From Neocallimastix lanati (nom. inval.) (lineage: Eukaryota; Neocallimastigomycota; Neocallimastigomycetes; Neocallimastigales; Neocallimastigaceae): a DNA stretch of 64,000 bases. Position 1 is the first letter of the stretch. Each line of letters begins with the position of its first letter. Below, piece by piece: positions 56,832 through 64,000 of the stretch. Location: the NCBI GenBank assembly GCA_016946835.1, contig JACVTC010000168.1:221501-285500 (forward strand), in the 5' to 3' direction. The position numbers and the translations under genes are program-made. Under the pieces are notes generated by a model. That model ran no database searches and was not told the DNA's origin. It was given only the letters and a program-made list of their open reading frames with translations.

Positions 56832-56912
56832 TTAAATTAATAGTAAGAAAAGATTATATAATATTATTATAATTAATATTTATAAATATTAATAAAAATT
56901 TTAGTAAAAAAA

Positions 56913-57707
56913 ATGAAGTTATCTGGTGTTTTATCTTGTTTGGTTATGGCTTCTTTAGCCATTGCTGCTCCTTTAGAAGAAAGTTCAGTTTTAGAAAAAA
57001 GAGCTTCTTGGCCTACCCCTAAGAAAACTATTAGTAATAAGGCTCCTATCTATGTTAAGGCGGGTCAAACCTTTGATGGTTTTAAGAAAAATAATAATCA
57101 ATGGGTAAGATATGATCGTGGTCAAAAGGGTCTCGGTGATTGTACCAAAATTGAAGGTGGTACCAAGGATGCTGTTTTCATTTTAGAAAAGGGAGCCACC
57201 TTAAAGAATGTCATTCTCGGTGCCAATTCTAAGGAACATGTTCATTGTATTAGTGATGGTTGTACGGTTGAAAATGTATGGTGGGAGGATGTTTGTGAAG
57301 ATGCTTTAACTTTCGAAAAGAGTACCAATCCTAATGCCAAATTCTATGTTAAGGGAGGAGGTGCCAAGAATGGAAGTGATAAAATTATTCAACATAATTC
57401 AGCCGGAACAGTTTACATTTCAAACTTTGATGTTCGTAATTCCGGAAAACTTTATCGTGCTTGTGGTAATTGTAAGAGTGGCTATCAAGGTAAACGTGCA
57501 GTAGTCATGACTAATGTTACAGCTACTAATGTCAATACACTTATTGGAATCAATAGGAATTTTGGAGATACGGCCACGTTAAAGAATGTTAAAGTCAACA
57601 ATGGACATGTTTGTCAACTCTTCCAAGGTAACAAAAATGGCAAAGAACCAACTAAACTTGAAAGAAAATGTGAATCCAATAATATTTCTTCTTGTGTCTG
57701 TAAATAA
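56913..57707 (+). CDS. Secreted pectate lyase, family PL3, copy 8
   Basis: Intact 264 aa. Unique I211 (NTLIGINRN); P36, P140, R215, V228, N230, Q238; V6 as in copies 1-3. It corresponds to copy 4 in the duplicated block, and its 3' flank is nearly identical to that of copy 4. Its immediate 5' region differs. Confidence 0.95.
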   Translation: MKLSGVLSCLVMASLAIAAPLEESSVLEKRASWPTPKKTISNKAPIYVKAGQTFDGFKKNNNQWVRYDRGQKGLGDCTKIEGGTKDAVFILEKGATLKNVILGANSKEHVHCISDGCTVENVWWEDVCEDALTFEKSTNPNAKFYVKGGGAKNGSDKIIQHNSAGTVYISNFDVRNSGKLYRACGNCKSGYQGKRAVVMTNVTATNVNTLIGINRNFGDTATLKNVKVNNGHVCQLFQGNKNGKEPTKLERKCESNNISSCVCK

Positions 57708-58184
57708 GCTAATCAAATTAATAAATAAAAAATATTATTTTTTAAATATAAATTTAATATTTTAAATACTATATAAAGTTGTTTATAACTTAAATAGAAT
57801 AAATTTAATTACATAAAAATTAATTGAAGTTAAATATTATAATATTAAAAAATAATTAAAAATTCTTATTTTGAAAAATTATATTTTATAAAATTTATTA
57901 TTTTTAATGTACAATAACTTTTATAAATAAATAAAATGCTAAAAAAAATAATACTTAATAAAATTAAATAAAGGATTAATAATGAAAATTAAAATAATAA
58001 ATAAATATTTTCAATGAAATTAAATTTTTTAATATTAAAATTAAAATGTTTTATTATTATATGATATATTTAAATATTTTTAAAATATACCATGATATTT
58101 ATTTAATTTTAATATTATATATATATAATTTTAAAATATATTTATGAAAGAAAATAATTTTTATTAATAAATTTTTATTATAAT

Positions 58185-58342
58185 AAAATATTATTATAAC
58201 AATAATTTAAATTAAGAAAATATTATTATAACAATAATTTAAATTAAGAAAATATTATTATAACAATAATTTAAATTAAGAAAATATTATTATAACAATA
58301 ATTTAAATTAAGAAAATATTATTATAAAAATAATTTAAATTA
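58185..58342. repeat. 32-bp minisatellite, four full copies plus one partial
   Basis: Units start at 58185, 58217, 58249 and 58281, with a partial, slightly different copy from 58313. Each contains ATTATAACAATAATTTAAAT. The matching spacer at 43680-43741 has one full and one partial unit. Confidence 0.92.
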
Positions 58343-59483
58343 TTATTATCTTAATTTAAATAAAATATTTGAATATATAAAAAATTTTTAATTGTAAAAT
58401 AAAAATTAATCAGTATAAAACAGTATTACTTAAAGAGTTAATATTACGAACTAACAATAATTATATTTATTATCACTTTTCTTTTTTTTTTAAATAAATA
58501 ATATTATTTGAAATTTATATAATTATTTTTAAATAAATAAGAGATACTAATATTAATAATAATAGTAATGATAATGGTAATATTATTATTTATTTAAATA
58601 TTATTATAACTATTATTAATATTGTTATTACAATTAATATTATTACTAAAAATATTAAAATAAGTATAAGTTTAATATTAAAACTTCATTGGAAATAAAT
58701 ATATTATTAAATGGAATAATTTCATTAGTATAAAAATTGTTTTGATATTAAAATTTATTGATACTAGTAATACTAAATAATAATTTATAAATTTTAGAAA
58801 TAATAAAAAAAGCAGTTATAAATTTGTTTCCCACTGTTTTTTTTTAAAAAAAATAAAAAAAAAAAAAAAATTTTTTAATATTATATTATATATTTATTAT
58901 TGATTATTTTTTATAGTTTATTTAATTTATTATAGTATTATTTAATTTAGTTCTTATAATATTCCATCAAATGATAAAATAAACAAATATAAATTCTTAA
59001 TAATTATTAACAGTAATATTAAAATTTTAATATAATAATTGATTAAAAAATAAAATATAAAAAAAAAATAACCTATTGTAAAATACGAAAATATATTATT
59101 ATTATGATAAATGAAAAATTTAATTATATGAATTATTATTTTTAGTAAATTAAATTAATATTTCATAAATGAAATTAATAAACTTTTTTTAAAATAATTT
59201 AATAGTATTATTTTAAATTTAAAATATTTTCCATTGTTTCAATTATAATAATTTTTATTATTAAATATAATTATTAATTTTAATTATAAAATTATAAAAT
59301 TAAAAAATTTATAATATTAACATTTTATCATTAATAATACTGATTAAAAAATTAATTTTTATAATTTTACTAGTAATAATTTTATTCAATTAATACAAAA
59401 AAATATAAATAATGGAATAAATCTCTTCTTTTTTATTAATTATTAATAAATATTATTTTGTATTATAAAAAAAAATAAAATAA

Positions 59484-59507
59484 TTACAATTAAATAAATA
59501 ATTGTAA
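59484..59507 (+). promoter_or_regulatory. TTACAA/TTGTAA dyad upstream of PL3 copy 9
   Basis: Perfect arms, 97 bp before the ATG, as in copy 5. Confidence 0.55.
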
Positions 59508-59603
59508 TATTGTAATAAAATTAATATTAAGGAAAAGATTATATAATATTATTATATTTAATATTTATAAATATTAATAAATAAAAATTTTAGTAATAAA
59601 AAA

Positions 59604-60398
59604 ATGAAGTTATCTGGTATTTTATCTTGTTTGGTTATGGCTTCTTTAGCCATTGCCGCTCCTTTAGAAGAAAGTTCCGTTTTAGAAAAAAGAGCTTCTT
59701 GGCCTACCGCAAAGAAAACTATTAGTAATAAGGCTCCTATCTATGTTAAGGCGGGTCAAACCTTCGATGGTTTTAAGAAAAATAATAATCAATGGGTAAG
59801 ATATGATCGTGGTCAAAAGGGTCTCGGTGATTGTACCAAGATTGAAGGTGGTACCAAGGATGCTGTTTTCATTTTAGAAAAGGGAGCCACCTTAAAGAAT
59901 GTCATTCTTGGTGCCAATTCTAAGGAACATGTTCATTGTATTAGTGATGGTTGTACGGTTGAAAATGTATGGTGGGAAGATGTTTGTGAAGATGCTTTAA
60001 CTTTCGAAAAGAGTACCAATTCTAATGCTAAATTCTATGTTAAAGGAGGAGGTGCCAAGAATGGAAGTGATAAAATTATTCAACATAATTCAGCCGGAAC
60101 AGTTTACATTTCAAACTTTGATGTTCGTAATTCTGGTAAGCTTTATCGTGCCTGTGGTAATTGTAAAAGTGGCTATCAAGGTAAACGTGCAGTAGTCATG
60201 ACTAATGTTACGGCAACTAATGTCAATACGCTTGTTGGAATCAATAAGAATTTTGGAGATACCGCCACCTTAAAGAACGTTAAAGTCAATAATGGACATG
60301 TTTGTCAACTCTTCAAAGGTAACAAAAATGGTAAAGAACCAACTAAACTTGAAAGAAAATGTGAATCCAATAATATTTCTTCTTGTGTTTGTAAATAA
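59604..60398 (+). CDS. Secreted pectate lyase, family PL3, copy 9
   Basis: Intact 264 aa; I6, A36, S140, K215, V228, N230, K238. Same mature protein as copy 1 except S140. Flanks are those of copy 5, with which it shares the 5' region back to the previous gene. Rightmost member of the array. Confidence 0.95.
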   Translation: MKLSGILSCLVMASLAIAAPLEESSVLEKRASWPTAKKTISNKAPIYVKAGQTFDGFKKNNNQWVRYDRGQKGLGDCTKIEGGTKDAVFILEKGATLKNVILGANSKEHVHCISDGCTVENVWWEDVCEDALTFEKSTNSNAKFYVKGGGAKNGSDKIIQHNSAGTVYISNFDVRNSGKLYRACGNCKSGYQGKRAVVMTNVTATNVNTLVGINKNFGDTATLKNVKVNNGHVCQLFKGNKNGKEPTKLERKCESNNISSCVCK

Positions 60399-61162
60399 GA
60401 TAATCAAATTAATAAATAAAAAATAATACTATTAATTATAAATAGAGATATTTTAAATTATAAATATAATATTTTAAATTATAGATATATTTATTTATAA
60501 AATAAATATAATAAATAATTATTATGAAATATATTGAAATTAAATATTATAAAATTTAAAATAATAAATAAAAAAAAAATCTAATTTTGGATTATTTTTT
60601 TTTATTAAAATGTATTATAAAAATCAAAATCTTTAATGTAAAGTAAAAATTTTATATATAATTATAATAATTAATAAAAACAATAATATAAATAAAATTG
60701 AAAAAACTATAAAAAAATAAATATTTATTTATAAATATTTTCTATGAAATTTAATATAATAAATATTAATAAAATTACATATTTTAATAATCTAAAAATA
60801 TACTAAAATATTTATTTAATTTTATTTTTATTAATATTATCTTTATTTCAAAATATTCATAAAAGAAAATTTTTCTTATAATTAAAATTTTATTATAATA
60901 TTTATTTATTATTATCTCATTTTAAATACAATATTTAAAAAAACTTAAATTTTTAATAATAAAAATAAAAATTAATTCTTCTAAAATAATTATATTTAAG
61001 GAGTTAATATTATGAATAAGTAAAAATAATAATATTTATATTACTATTTATTTAAAAATTAATATTATTATTAATATATTCTTTTTAAATAAATAATATT
61101 ATATTAAATTATAATAATTATTTTTAAATAAATATGAAATACTAATATTAATAATAATAGTA
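60399..61162. other. 3' spacer of PL3 copy 9
   Basis: Aligns with 45844-46580. Similarity ends near 61160, where base composition also changes. Confidence 0.75.
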
Positions 61163-62150
61163 GTACCCAATGATATAGACTGTTTTTCCAGGTCCATGGA
61201 GGTGGATGGAAAAGGAATAGCCTATATCAGGTGAACTAATTACAGCTTTCTGTGATTCTGATGGTAATCAATAATTATCCTTTCTAAAGTGGCTTCTAGT
61301 ACAAAGAATGTAAATAGGAATACTGAAAGACTGTTGAAAGTGAACCTAATATTTTATATTGTTTTTAAACTGGATATGTAGTAACATTGGAGTTTTATAA
61401 TTAATAATATCATATAGTTTCTACATTCTATCATTGTAATAAATCTATTGTATATTTTACTTTAGTATTATTTTGTATATATATTTTTCAATAGTATTAT
61501 TTAAAACTCTCATGTAGCTATTGTAAAATGGAAAATGTTGTAGATTGATTCATTCCAAAGCTTGTGTTCAATACATTATTTTACGGATGAGAATCTTTTT
61601 ATAGTCTTTCACTACTAACTTTTTTTTTTTCTTTACATTTATATTTTAGCTATTATATGATTATTCAAAAGAAAATTTTTATGTTTTAAAGAGCTTTATT
61701 AATTGAAAAGAAAAACAATTATTCAAAAGATAAAAAGAATCGATTATTCATTTCAACAGAATATACAAGTATTTTATTTTACTTTTATATCTTTCAATTA
61801 CTCTACAAAGAATTTATAACTTTCTAACCCTTGTGAAAAATTATAAATACTATTACAGCAATACTGGATAAAATAAATTCTTTACAAAATCATCAAGAAC
61901 AATTATATATTTCATGCTTTCATATATTTAACACTAAGAAATTTTTTTTAATACTATTTAATAGGAGTTTACTTTCTCATTTATTTTTTTTTTATTTTTA
62001 TTTTATTATATATATATTAAAAAAAATTATCTACTTTTATTATTATTACAATTTTTTATTTTTTACTTCTTTTATTTTATTTTTTTTAATCTTTCTTCGA
62101 AATAGATAATACTTCTTCAAATACAGCAACTATACCTGTCTTACGGTGAG
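61163..62150. other. Unidentified island and spacer at the right edge of the array
   Basis: From 61163 the DNA is less AT-rich and unlike the array spacers. It opens with a long hairpin (61172-61228). No credible ORF. Could be the 5' region of the LINE that follows, or another mobile-element end. Confidence 0.4.
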
Positions 62151-62189
62151 GCCTTCAATGATTCGATATTCGGAATAAAGATTTCATTC

Positions 62190-64000
62190 TTATCTTTAAT
62201 TCATGATCCTTTTGAATATAAATATATCTTTTTCTGTAAGCATTACTTCTTTTTGGGGAGTTAAATGCACTCTTGGTAATATTTATGTTCCTACGTTCAC
62301 TCATAAGGAAGAAAGAACGAACGCCTTTTCAGAAATGACTAAATGGATAAAGAAACATACTAATACTCCTTCTATTCTTGTAGGTGACTTTAATATGTTT
62401 AAATCCCAATTAAAAAGTTTACTTAATAAATTATCTCATTAGTGGTTCGCTAAAAAAATTAACGGGTCTTGATTTCACATGGGCTCGGGATGGTAGATTG
62501 TCTTGTATTGATCATGTTTTATTTAATGGTAATATGAAGGAATACATTAATAAGGTATCTATTTGTAGTATATATTTATGATATTTTCCGGCCACTTCCC
62601 TCTTATTCTTTCCTGTAAGAAAAGATGACTCAGAAGGTTTTCATGCCCTTACTCCCTCAGGAAGATTCAAATGGTCCCAACATAGGTGTAATGAAAAAGC
62701 AAAATAAATAGAAATATTCTCAAGTAACTACTTCTCAATTCTTCTTAATGAATTTGATGATAATGAAAAGTTAAGTTCTAATGAAATGGTGAACAAATTA
62801 TATAGAAAAGGGCTAATAAAGTTGGTGATAAAGTTCATGCTAGAGTTCATTGTGATCTTAAAGATTCAGCCTTCCACTTCCCTTATTATATCAAGAAACT
62901 TTCTCATGAAAAGCATATTGTATTTTATTAAATCAAAAAAATTTTCTTTAGGTCCTAATCTTGAAAACCTTGATGATTTTTTTAAATTTGCTTTGTGAAA
63001 ATAAAAATAACATGGTAAAGTCAGGTCAGTTAAATTTTCTATTAAATCAAAACAATATCATCAGTCGATATAGAGAGTCTGTATGTAATGATTTTCGTAA
63101 ACAGAAATGCTAGGAGTGCATGGTTAAAATTAAAGAAGCTATCTCACCCTATGTACTCTAATTCTACTTCGTCAAGTGTTTTAAGGGACAAAGAGTGTAA
63201 CTTTTTATTTTCTCATTCGGATCAATTTGAAATGATTTGTTGAACATTATAGTGATCTAGATTCTGATGTTACTCAACATAATCTAGATAATGAATACTG
63301 GGTAAATTTATTTGGAATTAATCCTAATAATATTCTTACTATGGGATAATAATGATCCTATTGCCATGAAGGAAATTCAAAACACTGTACTTGATTTGAA
63401 AAACAATAAAGCTCCTGGTCCCGATAGTATTCCGATTAAATTTTCTAAAGCCTTCTTTAGTGAATCTGATTTATTCGATAATTAAGACGCTTTTTTCAGA
63501 TGTTCACTACTCTGATTGTGCTAAATGTTTACTTTCATTATTAAATACAAAATCTAGGATAGTGATTTCCCTGAAGAGTGGAATTCGGCTTCCATTATAT
63601 CAATTCCAAAAAAAAAAAGGAGATCTTTCAGATTGCAATAATTATTGTAGTATTTCTCTTATTAATGTTGGCCTAAAAATCATTTTAAAGATGGTTAAAC
63701 CAGAACAATTTGGCTTTAGAAATAAAGAAGAATGTATCAGTTTATATATTATATTTCAATTTAGGAAGATTTGTCAAAGAAAAAAAATTTAAAGGAAATT
63801 TTAACTTATCTTGCGTTTCTTGATCTTTAAAAAAGCCTATGATTGGGTACCTAATTTTTAATACTTTGACCAAATTATATAATTTAGGCATTAGAGGTAA
63901 TAATAATAACTCTTGTGGTAAAAAAAACGATTAACTTTGTTAAACTGATACATTACGAAGATCCATCTTTCTTTTCATGGTAGTAGTAACAAATTACCTA
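62190..64000 (+). pseudogene. Decayed LINE (APE endonuclease and reverse transcriptase), runs off the window
   Basis: Endonuclease part: GNIYVPTFTHKEERTNAF then ILVGDFNM (62203-62400), LTGLDFTWARDGRLSCIDHV (about 62455-62515), then FSGHFPLILS where the usual Asp of the SDH motif is Gly (about 62583-62615). RT part: LKNNKAPGPDSIPIKF (about 63395-63445), FPEEWNSASIISIPKK (about 63562-63612), GDLSDCNNY-SISLINVGLKI, EQFGFRNKE (63697 on), and LAFLDLKKAYDWVP split by a frameshift (about 63805-63855). Many stops and frame changes separate these. APE-type non-LTR element; the RT palm YADD and the 3' end lie outside the window. Confidence 0.82.

Larger units (their letters stand above)
54891..56912. 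other. Divergent spacer between PL3 copies 7 and 8
   Basis: 2.02 kb, collinear with 40531-42378 for the first three quarters. The stretch about 56430-56650, next to copy 8, has no counterpart in the other block. Confidence 0.75.
57708..59603. other. Spacer between PL3 copies 8 and 9
   Basis: Collinear with 43174-45048. The main differences are the 32-bp repeat expansion at 58185-58342 and a shorter AT run near 58120. No ORF. Confidence 0.85.

Overview
The window is nuclear DNA from an extremely AT-rich eukaryote, most likely an anaerobic gut fungus (Neocallimastigomycota). The reasons are the A/T homopolymers and microsatellites, the long coding-free spacers, the fungal LTR retrotransposons of several lineages, and a cluster of secreted intronless PL3 pectate lyases with a fungal signal peptide plus a Kex2-type KR propeptide site. 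The assignment is an inference from these features. No rRNA, CRISPR or bacterial operon structure was seen.

Left part (1-29 kb) is a retrotransposon graveyard with two very young insertions. Two solo LTRs with perfect 5-bp target-site duplications lie at 139-1730 and 2661-3505. A decayed gag lies at 5.1-6.5 kb. A complete Ty3/gypsy element (7256-13703, minus strand) has identical 794-bp LTRs and one intact 1331-codon Gag-Pol ORF. Directly beside it is a 3.1-kb non-autonomous LTR element (13711-16806) whose 481-bp LTRs differ at one visible base. The two elements entered the same target 2 bp apart, just upstream of a tRNA-like A-box/B-box sequence. All four LTR families carry the same 12-base word AAGAGTTATTAT downstream of a TATA-like box. 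In both complete elements the primer-binding site after the 5' LTR is its exact complement, and each LTR ends in a hairpin. This is the signature of Tf1-type self-primed reverse transcription. Further right are a Ty1/copia tail with LTR, a decayed lectin-like gene, a truncated gypsy element with CCHC gag, gag-like remnants, two diverged repeat families shared with the 50-53 kb region, and a cluster of small inverted-repeat elements.

Central part (29-34 kb): one conserved housekeeping-type gene, a uracil phosphoribosyltransferase-family protein (31749-32798), sits in microsatellite-rich DNA.

Right part (34.6-60.4 kb): nine PL3 pectate lyase loci, eight intact and nearly identical (264 aa), one diverged with a 2-nt deletion. 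Order and strand are - - - + + (pseudo -) - + +. The block (-,+,+) is present twice, at about 39.7-46.6 kb and 53.0-61.1 kb, spacers included. Each intact gene has a conserved upstream region with a TTACAA/TTGTAA dyad about 60-100 bp before the ATG. The array thus looks like a recently amplified set of pectin-degrading enzymes kept similar by duplication and probably gene conversion. Between the two blocks lie an internally deleted gypsy relic and old LTRs. The window ends in a decayed LINE (APE endonuclease plus reverse transcriptase) that runs off the right edge.
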